Positions 1-6,839 of a stretch of 64,000 nt of DNA are shown one piece after another (within the stretch, counting starts at the first letter, position 1; the number at the start of each line of letters is the position of its first letter). The position numbers were made by a program, and so were the translations under genes. This DNA is from Streptomyces sp. Je 1-369 (GTDB lineage Bacteria; Actinomycetota; Actinomycetes; Streptomycetales; Streptomycetaceae), in NCBI RefSeq assembly GCF_026810505.1, contig NZ_CP101750.1:2261448-2325447 (forward strand), in the 5' to 3' direction. The notes beneath the pieces are model-generated. The model had not been told where the DNA came from, made no database searches, and worked only from the letters and a program-made list of their open reading frames with translations.

Positions 1-1
1 G

Positions 2-592
2 TCCTCACCCGAGCAGCTCGCCCAGGGCCCGGCCGCCGTGCTGCACGCCCTCGCGGACCACGTCGTGGACGGTTATCTCGAGGCGACGGACGCCGTGCAG
101 TCGGACATCGACCAGGTCGAGACCGCCGTGTTCGCCCCGGACGGCGCCCGGACCGACCCCGGCCGCATCTACCAGCTCAAGCGCGAACTGCTCGAACTGA
201 AGCGGGCGGTGGTGCCGCTGGGCCGCCCGCTCCAGGTGCTCGCCACCCAGCCGATGCGCGTCATCGCCCCGGAGATACAGGCGTATTTCCGGGACGTCGA
301 CGACCACCTGAAGCGCGCCACCGAACAGATCGCCGCCTTCGACGAGTTGCTGAACTCGATCCTCCAGGCGCACCTGGCCCAGGTGACGGTCGCGCAGAAC
401 GAGGACATGCGGAAGATCACCGCATGGGCGGCGGTCATCGCGGTGCCGACGATGGTCTGCGGCATGTACGGCATGAACTTCGACCACATGCCGGAGCTGC
501 ACTGGCAGTTCGGCTATCCGATGGTCATGTCCTTGATCGCGGTGGCCTGTGTGGCGCTGTACCGCGGCTTCCGGAGGAACGGCTGGCTCTGA
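2..592 (+). CDS. CorA family divalent-cation transporter, C-terminal part
   Basis: The frame is open from the window edge, so the N-terminus and true start lie outside; about 196 residues are visible. The signature Gly-Met-Asn (in YGMNF) of CorA Mg2+/Co2+ channels is near visible residue 158. It closes a first membrane segment (ITAWAAVIAVPTMVCGMYG) and is followed by a short periplasmic loop rich in acidic and aromatic residues. A second membrane segment and the basic tail FRRNGWL end the protein. The preceding helical stretch with QNEDMRKIT matches the stalk helix of the pentameric family. By family it moves Mg2+ or related divalent cations across the membrane; substrate choice cannot be read here. 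The next gene runs the other way. Confidence 0.9.
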   Translation, partial: SSPEQLAQGPAAVLHALADHVVDGYLEATDAVQSDIDQVETAVFAPDGARTDPGRIYQLKRELLELKRAVVPLGRPLQVLATQPMRVIAPEIQAYFRDVDDHLKRATEQIAAFDELLNSILQAHLAQVTVAQNEDMRKITAWAAVIAVPTMVCGMYGMNFDHMPELHWQFGYPMVMSLIAVACVALYRGFRRNGWL

Positions 593-624
593 GGCGTCGC
601 CCCTGGCCCGGCGAGCCGCCGACG

Positions 625-1044
625 TCACCCCTTGGCGTACACGCTCTCGACCCAGCCCGCGAGCTGGTCGTCGGTCAGGTGGACGGCCAGATCGGCCTCG
701 CTGATCATGCCGACGAGCCGCTTGTTCTCGATCACCGGCAGCCTGCGGATCCGGTGGCCCTCCATCTCCCGCAGGACCGCGTCGACGTCGGCGCTCGCGT
801 CGATCCAGCGCGGGGTGCCCTTGGCCATGTCGCCCGCGGTGATCCGGGACGGGTCGTGGCCCTTCGCCACACAGCCGACGACGATGTCGCGGTCGGTGAG
901 GATGCCGCAGAGCCGTTCGTTCTCGTCGCTGATGGGCAGGGCGCCCACGTCGAGTTCACTCATCAGCTGCGCGGCGCGGTCCAGGGTCTCGTGCCTGGGT
1001 ATCCACTGGGCACCCCGGTGCATGATGTCTCCGGCGGTGGTCAT
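625..1044 (-). CDS. Tandem CBS-domain protein
   Basis: A 139-residue protein made almost entirely of two CBS modules (about residues 5-58 and 72-130), a pair that usually forms a Bateman module binding adenine nucleotides. Visible repeats are ALPISDENERLCGILTDRDI in the first copy and RLPVIENKRLVGMISEADLA in the second. ATG at 1044 is chosen because GGGAGG lies about 7 bases upstream; an open frame continues further upstream but has no family match. There is no catalytic domain, so it probably acts as a stand-alone nucleotide or redox sensor, as is common for small Streptomyces CBS proteins. The C-terminus ends in the conserved-looking WVESVYAKG. Partner unknown. Confidence 0.9.
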   Translation of the reverse strand: MTTAGDIMHRGAQWIPRHETLDRAAQLMSELDVGALPISDENERLCGILTDRDIVVGCVAKGHDPSRITAGDMAKGTPRWIDASADVDAVLREMEGHRIRRLPVIENKRLVGMISEADLAVHLTDDQLAGWVESVYAKG

Positions 1045-1154
1045 CACTACCTCCCGTTGCCGGGCAGTGTCCGGAGCGGCGACGCGAGGGCGCGCCTGGT
1101 CCCGGCCCTCCCCATTGTTGCGGCGGGCCGACCCGCACGCATCCGGAGTCCCCC

Positions 1155-1814
1155 TCACCCCGCTCGCCCGCTCCACGCCGGATGCCGCGGGTCGTCCGCG
1201 CGTACGACCACATCAGCCGTCGCCGCGGGGTCGACCTCCGACTCGTACCGTTCGAAGGCCGGCAGGGTCCACCGGTCACCCTCCGGCGTGCGCCGCGCCA
1301 GGGCCCCCGGCGAGAGCCGCACGTGCAGGGTCAGGTCGAACGGGAACCAGTGGCCGAGCAGCAGCGGGCCGTGCAGCAACAGCAGGCCGCCGGGCGGCAG
1401 CCGCACGTACGGGCTGCGGGTCGCCCGGTCGGCCACCGGGTCCCACAGGTCGGGCAGGACCCGCCCCGTGCCGCCGGGGTCGAGCGGCCCGAAGACCTCG
1501 CGCCAGAGCGCGCCGGTGTCGAACCAGCCGCTGTAGTACGCCTCCACGTCCTCGTGGCCGTACTCGAACCGCAGCGACGCGGGCCGCAGGAAGCCCTCCG
1601 TGCCGACCACGAGGGCGCTGCGCCCCCGCACCCGCAGCGCGTCGGCCACCCGGCGCGCCAGCTCACCGGTCCCGCCGATGCCGCCCGCGCCACCGGCCGG
1701 TGCCCCGTCGAAGGCGATGCGCGGCCAGGAGCCCCCGTCGGCCGTCTTCAGGCCGAGCAGTCGGTCGGCGAGCGTGTCGGCCAGTCGTTCCCAGGTGATC
1801 GGTTCGAGTCGCAC
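1155..1814 (-). CDS. Uridine kinase-like protein (P-loop not canonical)
   Basis: About 219 residues starting at a GTG (VRLEPITWERLADTLADRLL), a start typical of the actinobacterial proteins annotated uridine kinase. The body holds motifs I associate with that family: VVGTEGFLRPASLRFEYG, YYSGWFDTGALWREVFGPLD, LPDLWDPVADRATRSPY and LLLLHGPLLLG, ending ADDPRHPAW. At the place where a Walker A loop is expected (IAFDGAPAGGAGG) I find no GxxGxGK[ST], so ATP-dependent kinase activity is uncertain. It is followed on the same strand, after 110 bases, by the CBS gene and is divergent from the DUF2293 gene. The function is inferred from family resemblance only. Confidence 0.7.
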   Translation of the reverse strand: MRLEPITWERLADTLADRLLGLKTADGGSWPRIAFDGAPAGGAGGIGGTGELARRVADALRVRGRSALVVGTEGFLRPASLRFEYGHEDVEAYYSGWFDTGALWREVFGPLDPGGTGRVLPDLWDPVADRATRSPYVRLPPGGLLLLHGPLLLGHWFPFDLTLHVRLSPGALARRTPEGDRWTLPAFERYESEVDPAATADVVVRADDPRHPAWSGRAG

Positions 1815-1902
1815 GGGCCCATGATGCCGCGCGGGAGCGGAGCCACGGCTTCGCGGGGAGCGGGGCCGCTTCGTCGGGCGCGGTCCCGGGGATGAACAGG
1901 AC

Positions 1903-2604
1903 ATGGCAAGACCACCCGGCACTTCCGCCGCCCCCACCGGCCCTGCCGCTCCCACCGGCCCCCTGGTCGTCCAGCCGTTGAAGCGGCGGCGCTGCGCGGA
2001 GTGCGGCGCCGGACCGCTCGCGCTGCTCGCCCTGGAGGGCGGCGAGCCGCGCTGCCTGGACTGTGCCGACCTCGGACACCTCGTGTACCTGCCGCGCGGC
2101 GACACCGCGCTCACCCGGCGCGCCCGTGAGGGCAGCGGCCTCTCCGCGGTCGTCGTCCGCTTCCACCGGCGCCGCGGCCGGTACGAGCGGCAGGGCGTCC
2201 TCGTCGAGGAGGCCGCGCTCGCCCGCGCCGAGGAGCGCTGCCTGGCGGACGCGGAGGCCCGGGCGCGGCGCCGGGCCCGCGACGCGGCGCGCAGGGCGGC
2301 GGAGGACGTCCGGTTCAGGGAGGCGTTCGCCGCGGAGATCCACCGGCTCTTCCCCGGCTGCCCCCTGGACCGCGCCGAGGCGATCGCCGCGCACGCGTCG
2401 GTGCGGGGCAGCGGTCGGGTCGGGCGCAGCGCGGCGGGGCGGGCCCTGTCGAAGGGGGCGGTGACAGCGGCGGTCGCGGCGGCGGTACGTCACACGGCCA
2501 CGCCCTACGACCAGTTGCTGATGGGCGGAGTGCCCCGCGGGGAGGCGCGGCGACGGATCGCGGCCGCGGTCGAGTCGACGCTGCGCGGCTGGCGCGCACC
2601 GTGA
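1903..2604 (+). CDS. DUF2293 domain-containing protein
   Basis: A 233-residue basic protein. Residues 27-55 carry a CxxC-x(n)-CLDC pair (RRCAECGAG and EPRCLDCADLG) that looks like a zinc knuckle. A charged helical segment rich in Arg, Ala and Glu follows (about 85-140), and the C-terminal part (FAAEIHRLFPGCPLDRAEAIAAHA ... RHTATPYDQLLMGGVPRGEA) matches the DUF2293 pattern. No enzymatic function is known to me. It is divergent from the uridine-kinase-like gene, with 88 bases between the starts. The start ATG is preceded by AGGAC at short spacing. The Arg content and knuckle hint at nucleic-acid binding, but that is inference. Confidence 0.75.
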   Translation: MARPPGTSAAPTGPAAPTGPLVVQPLKRRRCAECGAGPLALLALEGGEPRCLDCADLGHLVYLPRGDTALTRRAREGSGLSAVVVRFHRRRGRYERQGVLVEEAALARAEERCLADAEARARRRARDAARRAAEDVRFREAFAAEIHRLFPGCPLDRAEAIAAHASVRGSGRVGRSAAGRALSKGAVTAAVAAAVRHTATPYDQLLMGGVPRGEARRRIAAAVESTLRGWRAP

Positions 2605-2778
2605 GACGCGGGCCCAGGCCCGGACAGCGTGGGAGACGACGGCGCATGCGGCCGCGAGCGTCGCGTATGGCGTGCGTGAAGCTGCGGCAATTGACTTGTG
2701 GTGACGGGGTGAAGCTTGCAGGATCACTCGCCCCGCCCACTATCCGGCGCAACCGCCCCAGGCCTCACGGGAGTTGTC

Positions 2779-3258
2779 ATGATCGACGGACCGTACTTCG
2801 TGCTCACCGTGCTGGGGGCGCTGGCCTGCGGCCTCGCCGCCGGAGTCTTCGCCGCGTTCTCGACCTTCGTGATGAGGGGTCTCGCGGCGCTGCCCCCGGC
2901 CCAGGGCATCGCCGCGATGAACCGCATCAACGTCGCCGCGGTCGCTCCCGCCTTCATGGTCATCTTCCTGGGGGCGACGGGCCTCTGCGTGGTGCTCGCC
3001 GTCGTGACGTTCGTGCTCTGGCCCGACGAGGGCACCTTCGAGCTGCTGTTCGGCAGCGTGCTCTTCGTCGTCGGCTCGTTCGGGGTGACCGTCGTGGCGA
3101 ACGTTCCGCGCAACGACGCCCTCGCGAAGATCGACCCGGAGAGCGCGGAGGGCGCCGCGTACTGGCGTACGTACGTCAGTGAGTGGACCGTGTGGAACCA
3201 CGTCCGCACCGGCGCGTCGCTCGCCGCGACGGCGGCGTTCGTCCTGGCGCTGACCTGA
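2779..3258 (+). CDS. DUF1772 (anthrone oxygenase-like) membrane protein
   Basis: A 159-residue integral membrane protein with four predicted transmembrane stretches: FVLTVLGALACGLAAGVFAA, AFMVIFLGATGLCVVLAVVT, LLFGSVLFVVGSFGVTVVAN and a C-terminal LAATAAFVLAL. The pattern VVANVPRNDALAKIDP before the last loop and the terminal WTVWNHVRTGAS segment are typical of DUF1772. Some members are annotated as anthrone oxygenases in polyketide pathways, but most genomic copies, as here, sit outside biosynthetic clusters. ATG 2779 is preferred over an upstream frame extension because GGGAG precedes it by about 6 bases. The upstream 174-base gap contains a TTGACT at 2691 but no convincing -10 element. Confidence 0.8.
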   Translation: MIDGPYFVLTVLGALACGLAAGVFAAFSTFVMRGLAALPPAQGIAAMNRINVAAVAPAFMVIFLGATGLCVVLAVVTFVLWPDEGTFELLFGSVLFVVGSFGVTVVANVPRNDALAKIDPESAEGAAYWRTYVSEWTVWNHVRTGASLAATAAFVLALT

Positions 3259-3267
3259 CGCCCGCGG

Positions 3268-3585
3268 TCACGACAGCAGGAAGTCCGCCTCGCCCGCCTT
3301 GGCGCCCTGGATGAACGCGTTGATCTCCCCGTACGTGTAGATGAGCGCGGGACCGTCGGGGTCGGCGGACTGGCGCACGGCGACGCGTCCGTCGGCCAGC
3401 TTCATGGCTTCCAGGCAGTTGCCGCCGTTGCCGCCGCTCCAGGGCTTGTGCCAGCCCTCCGTGCCCAGGTCGCGGGCGGGCATGCCGTTGTAGATCCGGG
3501 ACTCCCTGACCTCGCTGCGCGAGTCGTCGCGGGCCCCGGGTGAACGCGGACCGGCAGGGCGCGTTCCGGATCGGTGTCGGTCCAT
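3268..3585 (-). CDS. DUF397 protein of a WhiJ/AbaA-type cluster
   Basis: Residues about 40-105 match DUF397: W-K-x-W-SGGNGGNCLEA, then GRVAVRQSADPDGPAL and a final FIQGAKAGEADFL. The ATG lies one base after the stop of the XRE gene (TGA-C-ATG), so the two are almost certainly co-translated. Usual DUF397 proteins are 60-80 residues; if the start at 3483 (MPARDLGTEGWHK) is the true one, this copy would be of ordinary size, and the extra 34 residues are basic and low in complexity. DUF397 proteins pair with XRE-DUF5753 regulators and act on development and secondary metabolism in Streptomyces. Function in this copy is inferred from that pairing. Confidence 0.85.
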   Translation of the reverse strand: MDRHRSGTRPAGPRSPGARDDSRSEVRESRIYNGMPARDLGTEGWHKPWSGGNGGNCLEAMKLADGRVAVRQSADPDGPALIYTYGEINAFIQGAKAGEADFLLS

Positions 3586-3586
3586 G

Positions 3587-4447
3587 TCACAGCTCCTTGC
3601 GGAGGTCCCGGAGGATCTCCTTCGTGCGTTGTGCGGTGGCGGCCTGCGCCGCCATGCGGTCCATGACCTCCAGGTGGGTGGCCACCTCTGTGCGCGCGTC
3701 GAGGTAGACGGCGCCGGTCAGGTACTCGCTGTAGACCATGTCGGGCAGCTCCGCCATGGCGAAGCGGAAGAGCACGAACGGTCCGAACGTGCCGGGATGC
3801 GGGCCCGCCGCGAAGGTCGCGACCTGAAGGGTGACATGCGGCAGTTCGGCGGCTTCGAGGAGCCGGTCGATCTGGTCCCGCATCACGTCCGCGTCGCCGA
3901 CCGGCCTGCGCAGCGCGGTCTCGTCCATGACCACCCACAGGCGGGGCGCGTCCTCGCGGGTGAGCAGCGCCTGACGCTCCATCCGGAGCGCCACGTACCG
4001 CTCGATGTCCGCGGGCCGGGTCTGGCCGATGGCGCCGGAGCGCATCACGGCGCGCGCGTACTCCTCGGTCTGCAGGAGCCCCGGCGCGAAGTGGGGTTCG
4101 TACGACCTGATGAGGCTCGCGGCCCCTTCCAGGCTGACGTACATGCTGAACCAGCCGGGCAGGATGTCGTGGAACCGCTGCCACCAGCCGGGCTTGTTGG
4201 CCTCCTCGGCGAGCATGACGAAGGCGTCGGCCTCGTCGTCCGCGACTCCGTACGACTTCAGGAGCAGTTGGAGGTACGGGATCTTCAGCGCGACCTCTGC
4301 CGTCTCCATCCGCCGGACGGTGGCGGGGGCGACGCGCAGGATCTTCGCCGCCTCCTCGCGTTTCAGACCCGCGCCTTCACGCAGGTCCTGAAGGCGACGA
4401 CCGAGAACGACCTGGCCGACGGTCGGCGCGGACCGCGGTTCGCTCAC
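3587..4447 (-). CDS. XRE-family regulator with DUF5753 domain (WhiJ-like)
   Basis: An N-terminal helix-turn-helix (about residues 10-65: LGRRLQDLREGAGLKREEAA, then VAPATVRRMETAEVALKIPY) is followed by a DUF5753 effector domain starting around residue 95 (PGWWQRFHDILPGWFSMYVS, EGAASLIRSYEPHFAPGLLQ, TEEYARAVM). The GTG at 4447 is preferred because GGAGG lies about 9 bases upstream; an in-frame GTG at 4462 is possible. It is the first gene of a two-gene unit with the DUF397 gene and is divergent from an RsbW-like ATPase, the same composition as the abaA and whiJ loci. It probably binds the shared intergenic region and is modulated by its DUF397 partner; that is family-based inference. Confidence 0.9.
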   Translation of the reverse strand: MSEPRSAPTVGQVVLGRRLQDLREGAGLKREEAAKILRVAPATVRRMETAEVALKIPYLQLLLKSYGVADDEADAFVMLAEEANKPGWWQRFHDILPGWFSMYVSLEGAASLIRSYEPHFAPGLLQTEEYARAVMRSGAIGQTRPADIERYVALRMERQALLTREDAPRLWVVMDETALRRPVGDADVMRDQIDRLLEAAELPHVTLQVATFAAGPHPGTFGPFVLFRFAMAELPDMVYSEYLTGAVYLDARTEVATHLEVMDRMAAQAATAQRTKEILRDLRKEL

Positions 4448-4550
4448 GTCTCCTACCTCCACCTGACTCCGCGTCGCTTCAACTCACACCGCACCGCGAG
4501 CTGTAGCGAGCAGTGTGCCATGTGCCGTCTCGGAGGAACACGCCACTGTG

Positions 4551-4564
4551 CACTTTTCAGAGTG
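4551..4564. promoter_or_regulatory. Candidate operator in the XRE / ATPase intergenic region
   Basis: CACT-TTTCAG-AGTG forms a short dyad (arms 4551-4554 and 4561-4564) between the divergent XRE regulator and the ATPase gene. The autoregulator would be expected to bind in this 149-base interval. The arms are only four bases, so this is a suggestion rather than a call. Confidence 0.25.
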
Positions 4565-4596
4565 GGTCTTGCCAAGGTGTTCGGGGCGGGGCGATA

Positions 4597-5115
4597 GTGG
4601 AAAGCGTGACTCCGCCCGCGCCGTTACGAACCGAAGCCACCGAAGGCCGTCCTGGCGATCTCGCCGAGGCGTCGCCCGAGGGCGCCGAGGTCTGCGTCAG
4701 TTTCGCCCTCGCACCTCGTCCGGGCTCCGTCGCACAGGCCAGACGCCTGATGCGGACGCAGCTCGACGGGTGGGCGGTGCGCGACGACGACGCCTGCGAC
4801 GCGGCGGCACTCGTTCTCTCCGAACTGGTCACCAATGCCGTGGTGCACACCGCGAGCCGGCGGATCATCTGCGAGCTCTGCGCGGATTCGGAGAAGCTGC
4901 GGATAGCCGTACGTGACGAGGGCTGCGGTTCAGGGATGCCGCGCCCGGCGCACAGGGGGGCCGACGATGAGCACGGGAGGGGATTGCTTCTCGTCGACGC
5001 GGTGAGCAGCGCGTGGGGCGTCCACGAAGCGGGGCCCGATATCGGGCGCACGGTGTGGGCGGAGTTGCGGCGGACGGCGTCATCGGTGACGACGACAGCG
5101 ACGGCGTACGCGTAG
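4597..5115 (+). CDS. RsbW-like ATP-binding regulatory protein (HATPase_c)
   Basis: About 172 residues with a single GHKL-type ATPase domain and no sensor part. The N box is ELVTNAVVHT, the G1 box VRDEGCGSGMPRP and the G2 box HGRGLLLVDAVSSAWGV. This is the fold of anti-sigma kinases such as RsbW and of the many small Streptomyces ATPases found beside XRE/DUF397 genes. GTG 4597 and GTG 4606 are both possible starts; neither has a strong ribosome-binding site. The gene points away from the XRE gene and is followed by a small protein gene. A protein-kinase or anti-sigma role is plausible, but no sigma factor or anti-anti-sigma gene is adjacent. Confidence 0.85.
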   Translation: MESVTPPAPLRTEATEGRPGDLAEASPEGAEVCVSFALAPRPGSVAQARRLMRTQLDGWAVRDDDACDAAALVLSELVTNAVVHTASRRIICELCADSEKLRIAVRDEGCGSGMPRPAHRGADDEHGRGLLLVDAVSSAWGVHEAGPDIGRTVWAELRRTASSVTTTATAYA

Positions 5116-5198
5116 AGGCACAGAACGGAACGATCGAGCGTGGCAGTTGCGGTGGCGGTGGCAGTGGCTGCGGAGGCAGTGGCACGGGCGGGGGGCAT

Positions 5199-5645
5199 GT
5201 GAGCGCGGGTACGGTGCGGCCGTTGGACTTGAACACCTTGGTCCGTCTGTCGCGACGGCGGCAGCGTGCCGGGAGACGACCGGTACCGCGGCCCCTGCGG
5301 CTCGACCTGCCCGAGGGGATGACTGAGCCGCTCGGCTGCGACGCGGTGGCGGTGCCCGCGGCGCTGGGGCCCGGACTGATGTCCCGGCTGCCCCGGGTGG
5401 GTTGCGTGTACGAGGACGGGGCGCGGTGGTGGTGGATCGTGCCGGCCGACTCCGACGTGGCCATGGAGTGGCCCGCGCAGGTCGCCTACTCGGCGGGGGC
5501 GGTGGTGCGGGACGCGGACCGCAGCCCGGTGCTCATCAACCGCCCCGCGGACGACGTTCCCTATACGCCGCCGATTCCGCTGTATCTGGCGCTCTGCCGG
5601 GTCACGGGGACGGTACCTGGATGGTCCCGGGCCCTCACGGCGTGA
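5199..5645 (+). CDS. Small conserved-looking protein of unknown function
   Basis: A 148-residue protein, start chosen at a GTG four bases after GGGGGG; the frame upstream is open but glycine-rich and overlaps the ATPase gene. The N-terminus is basic (LVRLSRRRQRAGRRPVPRPL). The middle contains MSRLPRVGCVYEDGARWWWIVPADSDVAMEWP, quoted here only for its WWW core, and the C-terminus ends in PYTPPIPLYLALCRVTG. There are no membrane segments and I recognise no named domain. Its place immediately downstream of the RsbW-like ATPase suggests membership of the same regulatory cluster, perhaps as the fourth component seen in some abaA-type loci. Function unknown. Confidence 0.6.
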   Translation: MSAGTVRPLDLNTLVRLSRRRQRAGRRPVPRPLRLDLPEGMTEPLGCDAVAVPAALGPGLMSRLPRVGCVYEDGARWWWIVPADSDVAMEWPAQVAYSAGAVVRDADRSPVLINRPADDVPYTPPIPLYLALCRVTGTVPGWSRALTA

Positions 5646-5670
5646 GCGGTGCCCGGCGCGCGCGTCGCGG

Positions 5671-5862
5671 TCAGGCCGCTGCCACCGCCAGGGTCTCGCC
5701 GGGTTCGCGCACGATCACCAGGAAGGCGTCCGACGCGAGGTCCATGACGACCTCGGCGGGCTGACCCTCCTGCCGCCGGTCCCGCGCGAAATCCTCCGCG
5801 GGCCACGAGCCGCGCGGTCCGCCCGCGGGAAATCGTTCCAGTACCAGTCGTCCGTTCATCAT
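5671..5862 (-). CDS. Small hypothetical protein (63 aa)
   Basis: A short protein starting with two methionines (MMNGRLVLERF) after purine-rich GGGGGACAGGG. It has a basic, proline and glycine-containing first half and an alternating hydrophobic second half (PAEVVMDLASDAFLVIVREP). I do not recognise the family. The coding bias agrees with the strand and the start is well placed. It lies between the ATPase-associated small gene, which converges on it, and the DUF899 gene upstream on the same strand. An open frame continues upstream to 5985 but crosses a hairpin-bearing intergenic stretch. Confidence 0.55.
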   Translation of the reverse strand: MMNGRLVLERFPAGGPRGSWPAEDFARDRRQEGQPAEVVMDLASDAFLVIVREPGETLAVAAA

Positions 5863-5986
5863 GATCCCTGTCCCCCGTCGTCGTTCCGTTGCGCGCGCCG
5901 TCGTCGCGTGCGCCGTATCGAAGAGAACGCGTGGGACGGCCCCATGGGTGCGCGACGTGACGGAATCGATACGGAGTCGGGGCATT

Positions 5987-6006
5987 TCCCAGGGTTCTCC
6001 CTGGGA
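5987..6006 (-). terminator. Hairpin behind the DUF899 gene
   Basis: A perfect 8-bp stem with a four-base loop (TCCCAGGG-N4-CCCTGGGA) begins 15 bases after the DUF899 stop. No T-run follows, so it would be a Streptomyces-style U-less terminator or an mRNA-stabilising stem. Confidence 0.55.
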
Positions 6007-6021
6007 CCGTCGTCCGGATGC

Positions 6022-6705
6022 TCAGTCGTCGTACTCGTCGTGGTACCGGACCCGCGCGCTGCCCGCCGACGCCCCGAACACCGACGCACGCCCCGTCGGC
6101 TCCTCCCACTCCTCCTGACGGCCGAGCGCGGTGAGGTCGAGGAGGCTCGTGGTGGAGCCGATGCCGTCCAGGCCGCGGGCGAACGTCGCGTACGTGTGGA
6201 AGATCCGGTCGCCGTACCGCAGGAAGCAGTTGATCGCGGGCACGTCGTGCGGCTCGTCGGGCGAGGACGCCAGGAAGTCGTGGTTGAAGTCGCCGCCGTT
6301 CGTCGAGTACCAGGGCACGGTCCAGCCCATCCGTGCCTTGAACGTCAGCAGCTTGGTGAACGGCGCGCGGGACACGGCGACGAAGTTCGTGTTGCGGGCC
6401 CGCAGGTGCGCGAGGTGCCCGATCTGGTCCAGGAACCCGGAGCAGCTGCGGCAGCCCGCGTCCCATTCGGGGGCGAACATGAAGTGGTAGACGATCAGTT
6501 GGTCCCTGCCGTCGAAGAGGTCGAGCAGGGTCGCCTTCCCGTCGTAACCGTCGAAGTAGTACTCCTTGTCGACCTCGACCATCGGCAGCCCGCGCCGCTC
6601 GGCGTTGAGCGCGTCGCGTGCGCGGGTGACGGCCTTCTCCTCGGCCAGCAGCTCCGCACGCGCGGTGAGCCACTCCTCGCGCGTGACGATGTCCGGAAGT
6701 CCCAT
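6022..6705 (-). CDS. DUF899 thioredoxin-like protein
   Basis: A 227-residue protein that matches DUF899 from end to end: LTARAELLAEEKAVTRARDA near the N-terminus, LPMVEVDKEYYFDGYDG, then LIVYHFMFAPEWDAGCRSCS, which holds a CxxC pair (about residues 88-91) in a thioredoxin-like position. It continues with NFVAVSRAPFTKLLTFKARM and a C-terminal INCFLRYGDRIFHTYATFAR. DUF899 proteins have a thioredoxin fold; the substrate is unknown to me. The gene stands alone behind an unusual 134-base upstream region with four 11-bp repeats. Its transcript probably ends at the hairpin at 5987-6006. Confidence 0.88.
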   Translation of the reverse strand: MGLPDIVTREEWLTARAELLAEEKAVTRARDALNAERRGLPMVEVDKEYYFDGYDGKATLLDLFDGRDQLIVYHFMFAPEWDAGCRSCSGFLDQIGHLAHLRARNTNFVAVSRAPFTKLLTFKARMGWTVPWYSTNGGDFNHDFLASSPDEPHDVPAINCFLRYGDRIFHTYATFARGLDGIGSTTSLLDLTALGRQEEWEEPTGRASVFGASAGSARVRYHDEYDD

Positions 6706-6733
6706 GGTCTGTCTCCTCCACCCGTCGGGCGCG

Positions 6734-6777
6734 TACGTCCTCGATGCGTCTTCGGTACGTCTTCGATACGTCTGCGA
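6734..6777. repeat. Four 11-bp direct repeats upstream of the DUF899 gene
   Basis: Units 6734-6744, 6745-6755, 6756-6766 and 6767-6777 follow a tacgtcttcga pattern with one to three changes each. They start 29 bases upstream of the DUF899 start codon. Exact 11-base spacing places every copy on the same helical face, as expected for an operator array. Confidence 0.75.
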
Positions 6778-6823
6778 AGGGTGGACCGGCGGGCTTCGCG
6801 GAACTCATCGCTGGCGGGCGAAG

Positions 6824-6839
6824 AAGTTCCGGAGAACTT
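6824..6839. promoter_or_regulatory. Palindrome between the P450 and DUF899 genes
   Basis: AAGTTC-CGGA-GAACTT is a perfect inverted repeat ending one base before the P450 stop codon and 118 bases upstream of the DUF899 start. It could be an operator for the DUF899 gene or a weak end-of-transcript stem for the P450. Confidence 0.4.
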
